NCBI RefSeq assembly: GCF_000733935.1
Contig: NZ_JPON01000001.1
Span: 2,526,501 to 2,590,500, forward strand
Direction of reading: 5' to 3'
Length of the DNA: 64,000 nt
DNA from: Methylomarinum vadi
Lineage (GTDB): Bacteria > Pseudomonadota > Gammaproteobacteria > Methylococcales > Methylomonadaceae
Within the stretch, counting starts at the first letter, position 1. Each line of letters starts with the position of its first letter. A model generated the notes under the pieces. The model was not told the DNA's origin. It was given only the letters and a program-made list of their open reading frames with translations, and ran no database searches. Shown one piece after another: positions 46,671 to 55,863 of this stretch. A program made the position numbers and the translations under genes.

Positions 46671-49600
46671 TTAGTCAGTGCTAGGCACTTTTTGCTCAAC
46701 GTTATTCAGCAAATAGTTCAGCGCATCGATAATGCCGTTCGCTACTTCGTGAGGGGGCAATTGATAGAAGGCCTGACAAGATAACGCATCGTCTTGTTGA
46801 TAGTGATCGCTACGCTCGGAATGTTGTTGCGACCAGCAAATGCGCATAGCGTGGCTGATCAGCGTCTCCGTTATCAGTATATCGTCGATATAAAGCTCGG
46901 GATGGTCCTGAAAAATTAGCGCGAGAGCCTGCAAGGTTTCGACCGTCATTTGCCGGTAATCCGGCGATTGAATTTTATTCAGGCGGTGATTGACCAGCAG
47001 CTCGAAACTTTGCTCGCCGGCGGTCATTTGCGCCAAGATATCTTCGCTAGGCAACAGCCCCTTGCCGTTCAAACCGTCGCCGATGATCAATCCCTTGCAA
47101 TGCTGCAGAATTTCCCAAACCGCGGCAAAAAATGCGGCCGGTTCCCGTCCGACGCTGCCGCGTTGTTCGCGCCATTCGCGCCAATCCTCGGCCGACCCTT
47201 TATCCTTCGGGTTAAGTTGTTCGGAAAAACGGGCGCAGCCGAGATGTTTGTATTGGCCTTCGTAACGCAGTAATTCGCTCGCTTTCAATTCGGTTTCCGA
47301 ATTTTGAAAGTCGGCCAGGGTCTCCTTGACCTGTCTGGCCAACTGATGCGGCGCCAGCGTAAGCAGTATCGCGAAGGCTTTTTCCGTGGAAGCTCTCAAT
47401 TTGCGCCGTTGGCGGGCGGTGATCAGTTGCATGATGTGCCCGACGCGCACCGTATGCATATCGGTGAACAATTCGGGATGCGACTTGATCAGGATGCCGA
47501 GATAGACGATCAGTTCCTGGATGATGATATGGACGGCGGCATCGTTGCCGTTACAGCTACGGATAGTATCCAGGATTTCGCCGGTATTAGGCGGGCGGGA
47601 AAAGGTCGCCCGGTTGCTGTATTCGCGGCCTACGCTGAGGCGTTTTTGCCGCACAATAATTTCGGCGGCGGACTGCTCCAGGTCGACATCGTGTTTACCC
47701 AATAAGCCGGCGCTGCGGCGAACCACATCCCAGCAGTGCATATTGCCGGCCCGAGCGTAAACTTCTTCCAGTAAATCGCGCAATGCGATATCCGACCCTT
47801 GTTCCTCCGACTTTATCGCATAATCTGAACCATGCCGGCTCAGCAAAAGAGTCAAAATTTCGAGGTGAGCGTAAAGATTGGATTCGTGTAGCAACAGTTC
47901 CGACAGCTCCGAATCCTCACGGTTCTCCCAATGCGCCAGGGTTTGCCGGTCGACCGGTTTAGTCTTCAGGGGATCGAAGGGCAGCCTGTTCGATTCGCCT
48001 ATTTCCCCGTCCTGCCAATCGTTTTCGGCAAAACGGAAATCATGCAGATAATCGATCCGCTCAAGGCTGGCGGTGGGAATGAATTCCGCCAGCCGTCCCA
48101 ATTGCACCGGCACGCCGAGGACAGAGCTTTGTTTCAATTCGGCCATGAATTCAAGCATGACCTGGCAACCATCGTCATCCAGCATATTGCGCTTGACCAC
48201 CATCACCACCAGCGGCCTACCGGGCCGGTCCCAATGCCGATAAATGTAGGCCAATTCGTGGCGTAGGCGTTCGACCAGCAAGCGATTGTCCAACGCCAGA
48301 TAAAAACCGCGCTGGTTCATGAATTGAGGCAGGAATACGATCCGCTCGTCGGCCAGCTTATACAGCAAGGCCGTGCCCAATGCGCGGATTTGCTTGTTGG
48401 GCCGTCCGCTCAGGCCAAGTCGTTGATTGCGGCCGACTTGGGTATAGGCGGCGGCCAATTCGCCCGATGCCCTGATCTGGATGGGGCTGATCTGATCGAA
48501 AGTCTGCGCGACGATGCCGAATTCATCCAACTTGTTCTGCACCGAGGCATCCTGGGCCAATAACGTGAACTGAATCTTACGGCTGCGATTGCGGCCGATA
48601 CATTGCCGCCGTCCCAACGGATCAATATCGCCGATCTCCAATAACCCGTCCTGTATCAGCGCGCCCAGCATATAAAGGCTTTGCGCCCAGACCAACGGCA
48701 CGTTTTCGTTGGCGACGCGGGGTTGGCTACCGGGCTGGGTGCGTTCCGCCTCGATGTTCTCGAGCGGCACTCTGTACAGTTCCGGCAGCAGGCGTTGACC
48801 GTTTTGTTCCACCAGCAAGCTATCCAGTTTGTGCCGATAAGCCGACGCCTGTTCGGCTTCGCCCCTGAATAACTTGTTCAACAACAGATAACAAAAGAAC
48901 AGCGGCCATTCGCATTCGATATGCTTGAATTGCTTTAATTCGTGGGCTTCATAATACAGCCGATGAATGTCTTCGATGACTGTTTGGTGGCCGTCGCGCA
49001 AAAAGCGTTTGCAACCGTAGTTTCCCTGCAGTTTTTCACAGACTTGTCGCTCGGTTTGCAGTAATAACTCGCTGTTTTCGACGGCGAAGGCCGGATAACC
49101 GATAATACCGAGCACAGCCGCATCGACTTCCTTCGACATCGATTCGCGCGGCAACAACGACTCCAGGGTAATGCGGGAACGGGCGATTTCATCGCTGAGC
49201 ACGTGAATCACCGAGGCCTGGCCGCCGTTCGGCCCGAACAGGTTGAAACCGGACATCGCCTCCAAGGCGGCCTTGGCCATGCCGACCGAACTGGCGTTCA
49301 ATTCGGCGATGCCATGATTGCTCTTGTTGCCGCGTTCCCAAATGCCGTAATCGGGCGTGCGGTAGGCGCGGGCGATGTAGTGCACCAGATTCTGCACGAA
49401 ATTGACTTCGTCCAGCGTAAAAATGATACGCAAGCCGGATGCGGTCATCTGCGCCAGCATTAGCAAAAACAGCGAAGTGGCGTCGAGCTGGAGATGGCCC
49501 CACTCATGATCGCCGACCACGACATTGCCGGTCTGTGTATCGTACTTGGCATGCAAGGCATCGGCCGGATTCTGGCTGTATTTGAAGCGTTCGACCTTAT

Positions 49601-49886
49601 CCTTTTGCCGCATCATCGCGACCAGCAATCCGCGCATCAATTTAACGACGCTTTGCTCCAGTTGATAGGTTCGGCCATCGGTTTCGTCGATGCGCCGGTA
49701 GGCCAAAGCCAATCCCCAGGCGGCCAGGATACTGTAAACGTTATCGCGGACCCAGGCGTCGGTATAATTGCCGTGGACATTGACCGCGGTGCTGGCCGGC
49801 AGCAAACCGCTGACGGGGTCCTGCCGGTCCAGAATGATATCGCGCACCTGCCGGTAATAACTATCCAGTTGTTGCTTGCGGATCAT
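46671..49886 (-). CDS. Bacterial phosphorylase-kinase-alpha-like GH15 protein
   Basis: This 1071-residue protein has an N-terminal GH15/six-hairpin region (about 10-430), with TAVNVHGNYTDAWVRDNVYS and NVPLVWAQSLYMLGALI, the same signatures seen in the alpha and beta subunits of eukaryotic phosphorylase kinase. The C-terminal 600 residues are helical and also fit that family, with no calmodulin-binding motif that I can see. Bacterial members exist but have no proven function; glycogen-linked carbohydrate binding is an inference. It lies 83 bases downstream of ftsH on the same strand and is probably cotranscribed. Confidence 0.78.
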   Translation of the reverse strand: MIRKQQLDSYYRQVRDIILDRQDPVSGLLPASTAVNVHGNYTDAWVRDNVYSILAAWGLALAYRRIDETDGRTYQLEQSVVKLMRGLLVAMMRQKDKVERFKYSQNPADALHAKYDTQTGNVVVGDHEWGHLQLDATSLFLLMLAQMTASGLRIIFTLDEVNFVQNLVHYIARAYRTPDYGIWERGNKSNHGIAELNASSVGMAKAALEAMSGFNLFGPNGGQASVIHVLSDEIARSRITLESLLPRESMSKEVDAAVLGIIGYPAFAVENSELLLQTERQVCEKLQGNYGCKRFLRDGHQTVIEDIHRLYYEAHELKQFKHIECEWPLFFCYLLLNKLFRGEAEQASAYRHKLDSLLVEQNGQRLLPELYRVPLENIEAERTQPGSQPRVANENVPLVWAQSLYMLGALIQDGLLEIGDIDPLGRRQCIGRNRSRKIQFTLLAQDASVQNKLDEFGIVAQTFDQISPIQIRASGELAAAYTQVGRNQRLGLSGRPNKQIRALGTALLYKLADERIVFLPQFMNQRGFYLALDNRLLVERLRHELAYIYRHWDRPGRPLVVMVVKRNMLDDDGCQVMLEFMAELKQSSVLGVPVQLGRLAEFIPTASLERIDYLHDFRFAENDWQDGEIGESNRLPFDPLKTKPVDRQTLAHWENREDSELSELLLHESNLYAHLEILTLLLSRHGSDYAIKSEEQGSDIALRDLLEEVYARAGNMHCWDVVRRSAGLLGKHDVDLEQSAAEIIVRQKRLSVGREYSNRATFSRPPNTGEILDTIRSCNGNDAAVHIIIQELIVYLGILIKSHPELFTDMHTVRVGHIMQLITARQRRKLRASTEKAFAILLTLAPHQLARQVKETLADFQNSETELKASELLRYEGQYKHLGCARFSEQLNPKDKGSAEDWREWREQRGSVGREPAAFFAAVWEILQHCKGLIIGDGLNGKGLLPSEDILAQMTAGEQSFELLVNHRLNKIQSPDYRQMTVETLQALALIFQDHPELYIDDILITETLISHAMRICWSQQHSERSDHYQQDDALSCQAFYQLPPHEVANGIIDALNYLLNNVEQKVPSTD

Positions 49887-49969
49887 GATCGTGTTGATTT
49901 ATCGGCGCCGCGAACACGCCCGGTAGTCCCGGCCATGTCCGCATACGCTTTGCGGAAGAAATAAAGCCG

Positions 49970-51874
49970 TTAGGCATAACTTCGATCCGGTTGCAACGGG
50001 CCGGCGATACGGTCGCCATGACTTTGAGCCGGCGGCTCCAATCGGTCCGTAGCGTCCTCGAAGTCGGCGGGCGGTCGCGCATTTCCCCCCGCCATCAAAT
50101 CATCGATTTGTTCGCGGTCGATGGTTTCCCATTTCATCAAGGCGTCGGCCATGCGATGTAAAATGGCGATATTCTCCTTGAGAATTTTCTCCGCCCTTTG
50201 ATAATTGCGGTCGATTATCGAACGGATCTCTTCGTCGATCATCTGGGCGACGTTACTGGAGACGGTGCTGCCTTGCGCGCCGGGGTAGCCGAATAACGGC
50301 TGTCCGCTTTCCTCGCCGTAACTCAGCGGACCGAGCTTGTCCGAAAGTCCCCAGCGCGTCACCATTTTTCTGGCCAGTTCGGTCGCGCGCTCGATATCGT
50401 TGGAAGCGCCGGTCGTGACCCGGTCGTCGCCGAAGATCAACAATTCGGCCAGGCGCCCACCGAATAAGCTGGCGATCTGGCCTTCCAGCTTGCGTTTGCT
50501 GGCGCTGTACTGATCGTTTTCCGGCAAAAACATCGTGATGCCCAAGGCCCTGCCACGGGGCATGATGCTGACCTTATACACCGGATCGTGGTCGGGCATC
50601 AGCCTTCCGACGATGCAATGGCCGGCCTCGTGATAAGCGGTCAGGCGTTTGTCCTCCTCGGACATGACCATCGTATGCTTTTCCGCGCCCATCAGGATCT
50701 TGTCCTTGGCTTTTTCCAGATGCGTCATCGTTACCACCTGCATATCGGCGCGCGCGGCCAGCAAGGCGGCCTCGTTGACCAAATTGGCCAGCTCCGCCCC
50801 GGAAAATCCCGGCGTCCCGCGAGCGATTAAACCGATTTTCACATCGTCGGCGGTAGGCACTTTTTGCAGATGAACGGTCAGAATTTGTTCCCGGCCGCGC
50901 ACATCGGGTAGGCCGACATTGACTTGACGGTCGAAACGGCCGGGCCGCAGCAAGGCGTCGTCGAGCACATCGGCGCGGTTGGTCGCGGCAATGACGATAA
51001 TCCCTTCGTTGTCCTCGAACCCATCCATCTCCACCAGCAGCTGGTTCAAGGTTTGTTCGCGTTCCTCGTTGCCGCCGCCCATGCCGGCATTGCCTCTTTT
51101 CCGGCCGACCGCGTCGATTTCATCGATGAAAATGATACAGGGCGCGTGTTGTTTGGCCTGGGCGAACAAGTCCCTGACCCTGGAAGCCCCCACGCCGACG
51201 AACATTTCGACGAAATCGGAGCCGGAAATGGAAAAGAATTTGACCTTGGCCTCGCCGGCGATGGCGCGGGCCAGCAATGTCTTGCCGGTGCCGGGCGGTC
51301 CCACCATTAACACACCACGCGGAATCTTGCCGCCCACTTTTTGAAATTTCTGCGGCGCCTTCAAGAAATCGACCAACTCGACGACATCTGCCTTGGCTTC
51401 TTCGCATCCGGCCACGTCGGCAAACGTTACCTTGACCTGGTCTTCGGCGAACATTCTGGCCTTGCTTTTTTTCAGGCCGGAACCGCCGCCATTATTCTGC
51501 ATTCTGAACATGAAGATCAGCCACATGACGACCAATAACAAGAGCGGAAACCAGGATATGAAAATCTCCATCAGCAAAGAATGTTCTTCCGGCGCCTTGG
51601 TTCTGATTTGCACACCGGTCGCCAGTAGATCATCGATTAAATGGGAATCGCCAGGGTTATAAGTGGCGAATTCCTCGCCCTCGGAGGTACGGAATTCGAT
51701 AAGCCTGCCGGTAATCTCCACCCGCTCGATTTGACCGGCCTTGACCCTCTTGATGAATGAGGAATAGGCCATTTCGCCATCGTATTCCGGCGTAAAACTG
51801 ATCCGGTCGTACAACACGACCGCGGCACCTAGCAATAACCCGAAGAATAAGGTCGTCAATACTGCTTTCTTCAT
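49970..51874 (-). CDS. ftsH: ATP-dependent zinc metalloprotease FtsH
   Basis: An inner-membrane AAA+ protease that removes misfolded membrane proteins and regulators. The 634-residue protein has two N-terminal spans (about 3-22 and 100-122), Walker [18 protein letters not shown], Walker [13 protein letters not shown], the SRH region [20 protein letters not shown], and the zinc site [11 protein letters not shown]. The chosen start [12 protein letters not shown] has GGAG 8 bases upstream; the frame opens 15 codons earlier. It is not next to rlmE (ftsJ) or folP, the usual neighbours, so it may be a second ftsH copy specialised for this locus. Confidence 0.95.
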   Translation of the reverse strand: MKKAVLTTLFFGLLLGAAVVLYDRISFTPEYDGEMAYSSFIKRVKAGQIERVEITGRLIEFRTSEGEEFATYNPGDSHLIDDLLATGVQIRTKAPEEHSLLMEIFISWFPLLLLVVMWLIFMFRMQNNGGGSGLKKSKARMFAEDQVKVTFADVAGCEEAKADVVELVDFLKAPQKFQKVGGKIPRGVLMVGPPGTGKTLLARAIAGEAKVKFFSISGSDFVEMFVGVGASRVRDLFAQAKQHAPCIIFIDEIDAVGRKRGNAGMGGGNEEREQTLNQLLVEMDGFEDNEGIIVIAATNRADVLDDALLRPGRFDRQVNVGLPDVRGREQILTVHLQKVPTADDVKIGLIARGTPGFSGAELANLVNEAALLAARADMQVVTMTHLEKAKDKILMGAEKHTMVMSEEDKRLTAYHEAGHCIVGRLMPDHDPVYKVSIMPRGRALGITMFLPENDQYSASKRKLEGQIASLFGGRLAELLIFGDDRVTTGASNDIERATELARKMVTRWGLSDKLGPLSYGEESGQPLFGYPGAQGSTVSSNVAQMIDEEIRSIIDRNYQRAEKILKENIAILHRMADALMKWETIDREQIDDLMAGGNARPPADFEDATDRLEPPAQSHGDRIAGPLQPDRSYA

Positions 51875-52394
51875 GACAGATCTCCAATTGGGAGCCGCTC
51901 CAGTCCGCCATTCAGACACAATGCCTGGCGCGCTGAAGCAGGGAATTTATGCAAGAAATCTGCGCGAGTCGGTTCCGACAAGGCATAACTCGATTCATAA
52001 AGCCGCTATTCCTTCAGCGGCAAGTTATTGTCAGCATTTTTGATGCCACAAGCAGAAGCACTTGTAAGAACTTGATTATAAAAAGGGAAATTTCAGCAAT
52101 ATAAGCATATGTTTAAAGATACGATACAATTAGGGCAAAAACGCACTGTTTTGGCGCCAAAAACGAACTAATTTAGCGCTTATATCTACCCTCCTCGTTT
52201 GGCCAGATAGTTTTATGGCAAACCAAACGCTTGCCGAATCTGAAATCTTCCATGAAATTTGCATGGCAATTGCTTAAAATACGGAACTTTAAAGCCTTCC
52301 TTTCGTCATACCAGCCGTTTCCCGGCTGATTAAAAAACGGAAAATCATCGGTATGACGACAAAACCGTGCAAAACTTAAAGGAAACCGAGCATC
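51875..52394. promoter_or_regulatory. Divergent control region of ftsH and moxR
   Basis: In these 520 bases no protein gene is supported. They should hold the promoters of two divergent operons. A perfect 14-base palindrome, TTTTGGCGCCAAAA (52149-52162), stands in the middle and could be an operator. The AT-rich run ATATAAGCATATGTTTAAAG (52100-52119) lies just left of it. The moxR ribosome-binding site AAGGAAA is at 52378-52384. Confidence 0.5.
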
Positions 52395-53381
52395 ATGGCT
52401 GAAACCAACCCAAGCAATACCCAACTCGCTCTGCAACAACTTAAGGCGATGATCGGCAGGCAGATCATCGGTCAGGAGATTCTGGTCGAACGCATGCTGA
52501 TCGCGTTGCTGGCGGACGGCCATATACTGGTGGAAGGCGCGCCGGGACTGGCCAAAACCCGCGCCATCAATGTTTTAAGTAAGGGCATCGAAGCAAATTT
52601 CCACCGCGTCCAGTTCACCCCCGACCTCTTGCCCGCCGACTTAACCGGCACAGAAATCTATCGTCCCCAACAAGGCAGCTTCGAATTCCAGAAAGGACCA
52701 TTATTTCATAATCTGATTCTGGCCGACGAAATCAACCGTTCCCCGGCCAAGGTCCAGGCCGCGCTGCTGGAAGCGATGGCGGAACGACAAATTACCGTCG
52801 GCGGCGCGACCTATCCATTGCCGGATTTATTCATGGTCATGGCGACGCAGAACCCGATCGAGCAGGAAGGCACCTATCCGTTGCCGGAAGCGCAATTGGA
52901 CCGCTTTTTATTGCATGTCAAAATCGATTACCCGCATGCCGACCATGAACAAGACATCTTGCGCCTGGCGCGGACGGAAGCCAGGGGGGAATTGGTCAAG
53001 CAGCAGGACGAATTCCATAAAGTCAGCCAACAAACGCTTTTCAACGCGCGCCGCGAAGTCCTGGACATTTACATGGCCGACAGCCTGGAACAGTATCTGC
53101 TGCAACTGGTACTGGCCACGCGCAATCCGGGAGCTTATGGGGAGGACCTGGCGTCCTGGCTGCAATACGGCGCCAGCCCGCGCGCCAGCATTGCGCTGGA
53201 CCGTTGCGCCCGCGCCAAGGCCTGGCTGCAACAACGCGACTTCGTCGGACCGGAGGACATCCAAGACATGGCCTACGACATATTGCGGCACCGTTTGATC
53301 TTGTCCTACGAAGCCGAGGCGGAGGGCGTCACCACGGACCGCTTTATTCAGGAATTGATCGGCCGCGTCGCCGTACCGTAA
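52395..53381 (+). CDS. MoxR-family AAA+ ATPase
   Basis: A 328-residue cytoplasmic ATPase that acts as chaperone for VWA proteins encoded downstream. Visible motifs are Walker A EGAPGLAKTRAINVLS, DLLPADLTGTEIYRP, Walker B LILADEINRSPAKVQAALLE, and the sensor-1 region MVMATQNPIEQEGTYPLPEAQLDR. It heads the Bat cluster, with 120 bases and a REP pair before the next gene. In Francisella, Leptospira and Bacteroides similar MoxR-Bat clusters affect stress tolerance. Confidence 0.94.
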   Translation: MAETNPSNTQLALQQLKAMIGRQIIGQEILVERMLIALLADGHILVEGAPGLAKTRAINVLSKGIEANFHRVQFTPDLLPADLTGTEIYRPQQGSFEFQKGPLFHNLILADEINRSPAKVQAALLEAMAERQITVGGATYPLPDLFMVMATQNPIEQEGTYPLPEAQLDRFLLHVKIDYPHADHEQDILRLARTEARGELVKQQDEFHKVSQQTLFNARREVLDIYMADSLEQYLLQLVLATRNPGAYGEDLASWLQYGASPRASIALDRCARAKAWLQQRDFVGPEDIQDMAYDILRHRLILSYEAEAEGVTTDRFIQELIGRVAVP

Positions 53382-53393
53382 AGACATTTAATG

Positions 53394-53425
53394 TTGGGGA
53401 CACGCTAGCGCTTAGTCCAACCTAC
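53394..53425 (-). repeat. REP-type palindrome between moxR and DUF58, copy 1
   Basis: TTGGGGAC... pairs with GTCCAA (53415-53420), and on the minus strand the element is headed by GTAGG (53425-53421). The core GGACTAAGCGCTAGCG fits the same REP family as at 6516 and 18703, whose transposase fragment is at 18475. Confidence 0.6.
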
Positions 53426-53462
53426 AGATCATAAGTTGTAACCGCGCTTAGCTTAATACGGC

Positions 53463-53492
53463 GTAGGTCGTACTAAGCAAAGCGTGGACGAC
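53463..53492 (+). repeat. REP-type palindrome between moxR and DUF58, copy 2
   Basis: GTAGGTCGTACTAAGCAAAG followed by GTGGACGAC forms the opposite-facing partner of copy 1; GTCGT (53467-53471) pairs with ACGAC (53488-53492). The pair makes a BIME-like unit. A GTG in frame with the DUF58 gene lies inside it, at 53484. Confidence 0.55.
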
Positions 53493-53501
53493 AACAACCA
53501 A

Positions 53502-54416
53502 ATGGAGCACATGAAGGCAGCCACAGATAATCAACTAACGAACAGCGAGCTGGTCTCGGTCAAACTGAAGACCTTGGTCGCTCTGGCGCAGAAAGCGAGC
53601 GCGCTAAATCTGCGCCACGACCAGATCCGTTCCGGCCAAAGCGGCGGTTATCTGTCTCGTTTCAAAGGCCGCGGCATGGAATTCGACGAGTCCCGTTTGT
53701 ATCAGCCGGGCGACGATATCCGCAGCATCGACTGGAAGGTCACGGCCCGCACCGACATGCCGCATACCAAAATATTCCGCGAGGAACGGGAACGGCCGGT
53801 GTTCATCTCGGTGGATTACCGGCGAGCCATGGCCTTCGCCACCCGCGGCGTGTTCAAATCGGTGCAGGCGGCCAAACTGGCGGCCCTGTTGGCCTGGGCC
53901 GCGCAGCAACACGGCGACCGCATCGGCGGGCAGATTTTCGGCGACCATTCATGTCTGGAACTGAAACCGCAAAACGGCAAACACGCCGTGCTAAGGCTGT
54001 TCAATGCCTTAGTCAGCCCTAATTTTACCGTCAACAGCGACAACATGACGTTGGAACGGGTCTTGTCACGCTTGTTACAGCATGCCCGCCCCGGCAGTCT
54101 GGTCTACATCATCAGCGATTTTCGCGGACTCGACGAAAAGTCCGAAACCCATCTGCTGAAACTGGCCCGACATTGCGAGGTCGCGTTGATCCACGTCTAC
54201 GACCCGCTGGAAAGCCATCTGCCGGCCAAGGGGTGCTATCGTTTTACCGACGAACGGCGCGATATCGTCATCGATACCGGCGACAAGCAGCGCATCCTCG
54301 GTTATCAACAACGTTTTCAGCAACGATTAGAACATTTACAACATCTCTGCCAAAAACCGGGCCTGACCTTGCTCAATTGCAGTACTGCCGACGATCCGCT
54401 GGAGGTATTCAGGTAA
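53502..54416 (+). CDS. DUF58-domain protein of the Bat cluster
   Basis: A 304-residue cytoplasmic protein with a DUF58 / VWA-like fold. Signatures: FKGRGMEFDESRLYQPGDDI (the conserved E..R.Y..GDD), SIDWKVTARTDMPHTKIF, EERERPVFISVDYRRAM, and late LVYIISDFRGLDEKS with a metal-site-like Asp. The start is uncertain. The GTG at 53484 lies inside a REP, so ATG 53502 or 53511 is more likely. Its TAA overlaps the next ATG by one base. Confidence 0.88.
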   Translation: MEHMKAATDNQLTNSELVSVKLKTLVALAQKASALNLRHDQIRSGQSGGYLSRFKGRGMEFDESRLYQPGDDIRSIDWKVTARTDMPHTKIFREERERPVFISVDYRRAMAFATRGVFKSVQAAKLAALLAWAAQQHGDRIGGQIFGDHSCLELKPQNGKHAVLRLFNALVSPNFTVNSDNMTLERVLSRLLQHARPGSLVYIISDFRGLDEKSETHLLKLARHCEVALIHVYDPLESHLPAKGCYRFTDERRDIVIDTGDKQRILGYQQRFQQRLEHLQHLCQKPGLTLLNCSTADDPLEVFR

Positions 54417-54880
54417 TGGAACAATCCCTGCCGATCAGAGACATCCACCTCCCCGAAGCCGTCAGTTGGTGGCCGCCGGCAATCGGCTGGTGGCTGTTAT
54501 TGCTACTCATACCGTTGCTGCTATTTTTGTTATGGCGGCTTTATAAACGAATCATCCGCCGCACCGCCGTAAAAAGCGCGAAAAAATTATTGATCGCTAT
54601 CAAACAGGACAAACAATCGACCGATCTGGAAAAGCTGCAACAACTGTCCACCTTGCTACGCCGGGTGGCGATCAGCCTGGAACCGAGAGATCAATGCGCC
54701 AGCCTGACCGGAGCAGCTTGGCTGCGCTACCTCGACCGATCGGTCAAGGGCTCGCCGTTCAGCGAAGGCGCCGGACGCTGCTTGGCCGATGCCCATTTTC
54801 GGCAAACCGCGCCCGAAACGATCGATATGCCGGCCTTGATCGGTTTGTGCGAACAATGGTTGAAAGGACAAAAGCCATGA
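54416..54880 (+). CDS. DUF4381 membrane protein of the Bat cluster
   Basis: A 154-residue protein with one membrane span (about 24-44, IGWWLLLLLIPLLLFLLWRL) and a cytoplasmic helical domain, DUF4381. The N-terminus has the family-like IRDIHLPEAVSWWPPAIGWW. It is coupled to the DUF58 gene by TAATG and to BatA by ATGA. Confidence 0.88.
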   Translation: MEQSLPIRDIHLPEAVSWWPPAIGWWLLLLLIPLLLFLLWRLYKRIIRRTAVKSAKKLLIAIKQDKQSTDLEKLQQLSTLLRRVAISLEPRDQCASLTGAAWLRYLDRSVKGSPFSEGAGRCLADAHFRQTAPETIDMPALIGLCEQWLKGQKP

Positions 54881-55863
54881 TACATTTCGAATGGCCCTGG
54901 CTGTTGCTGTCCTTACCATTACCGTTGTTGATCCGCTGGCTGTTGCCGACGCATGCTCCGGCGGAACAGGCCGCCTTGAAAGTGCCTTTTCTGGAAGATT
55001 TCGCCGACGCCGAGACCAGAACCGTTATGCCGGCACGACGCTGGCCCTTGCTGTTGGCCGCGATCGCCTGGGGCTTGCTGGTGTTGGCGGCAAGCCGGCC
55101 GCAATGGCTGGGCGAACCGATCGAGCAGGCCGTCAGCGGCCGCGACCTGATGCTGGCCGTGGACGTGTCCGGCAGCATGGAGGAGCAGGACTTCGTCATC
55201 GACAAGCGCATGGTCGACCGCCTGAGCGCGACCAAGCAAATCGCCGGCGAGTTCATCAAACGCCGCGCGGGCGACCGGGTCGGCCTGATTCTGTTCGGCA
55301 CGACCCCCTATTTGCAAACCCCGCTGACCTTCGACCGCAAGACCGTCGCCACCTTGTTGAACGAAGCCTTCATCGGCATCACCGACGACGAGCCCGCCAC
55401 GTCGATCGGCGACGCCATCGGCTTGGCGGTCAAACATTTGCAAGACAAGGAAGCCGACAGCCGGGTGCTGATCTTGTTGACCGACGGGGCCAATACCGCC
55501 GGCCAGGTTTCGCCGCTGCAGGCGGCCGAGCTCGCGGCGGAAAACCATCTGAAAATCTATACGATCGGCATCGGCGCCGACGAAATGATCGTCCGCAGTT
55601 TTTTCGGTTCCCGCCGGATCAACCCGTCCCGCGATCTCGACGAACGCACGCTGAAGGCCATCGCGCAAAAAACCGGCGGCCGTTACTTTCGCGCTCGCAA
55701 TACCGAGGAATTGGACAAAATCTATCACTTGCTCGATGAGTTGGAACCGGTGGAAAAAGACAAACAATATTTTCGGCCGCGCAGCGAATTGTATCCCTGG
55801 CCCCTGGCATTGGCCTTGTTGCTGGCAGCCATACTTGCCGCCAGTCGTTCGAGGTGGACATGA
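54877..55863 (+). CDS. BatA-like von Willebrand A membrane protein
   Basis: A 328-residue protein with an N-terminal span (about 7-24), a second near 60-75, a VWA domain and a C-terminal span (about 308-325). The metal site is intact: DVSGSM (DxSxS, about residue 94), the Thr in DDEPATSIGDAI, and the Asp in LILLTDGANTAG. It is coupled to genes on both sides. The Bat proteins probably form a periplasmic complex assembled with MoxR. Confidence 0.92.
   Translation: MIHFEWPWLLLSLPLPLLIRWLLPTHAPAEQAALKVPFLEDFADAETRTVMPARRWPLLLAAIAWGLLVLAASRPQWLGEPIEQAVSGRDLMLAVDVSGSMEEQDFVIDKRMVDRLSATKQIAGEFIKRRAGDRVGLILFGTTPYLQTPLTFDRKTVATLLNEAFIGITDDEPATSIGDAIGLAVKHLQDKEADSRVLILLTDGANTAGQVSPLQAAELAAENHLKIYTIGIGADEMIVRSFFGSRRINPSRDLDERTLKAIAQKTGGRYFRARNTEELDKIYHLLDELEPVEKDKQYFRPRSELYPWPLALALLLAAILAASRSRWT

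Noticed and set aside
54891-55767. Long frames on both strands across batA
   Set aside because: Both overlap the certain batA VWA gene and lack family motifs or start sites.
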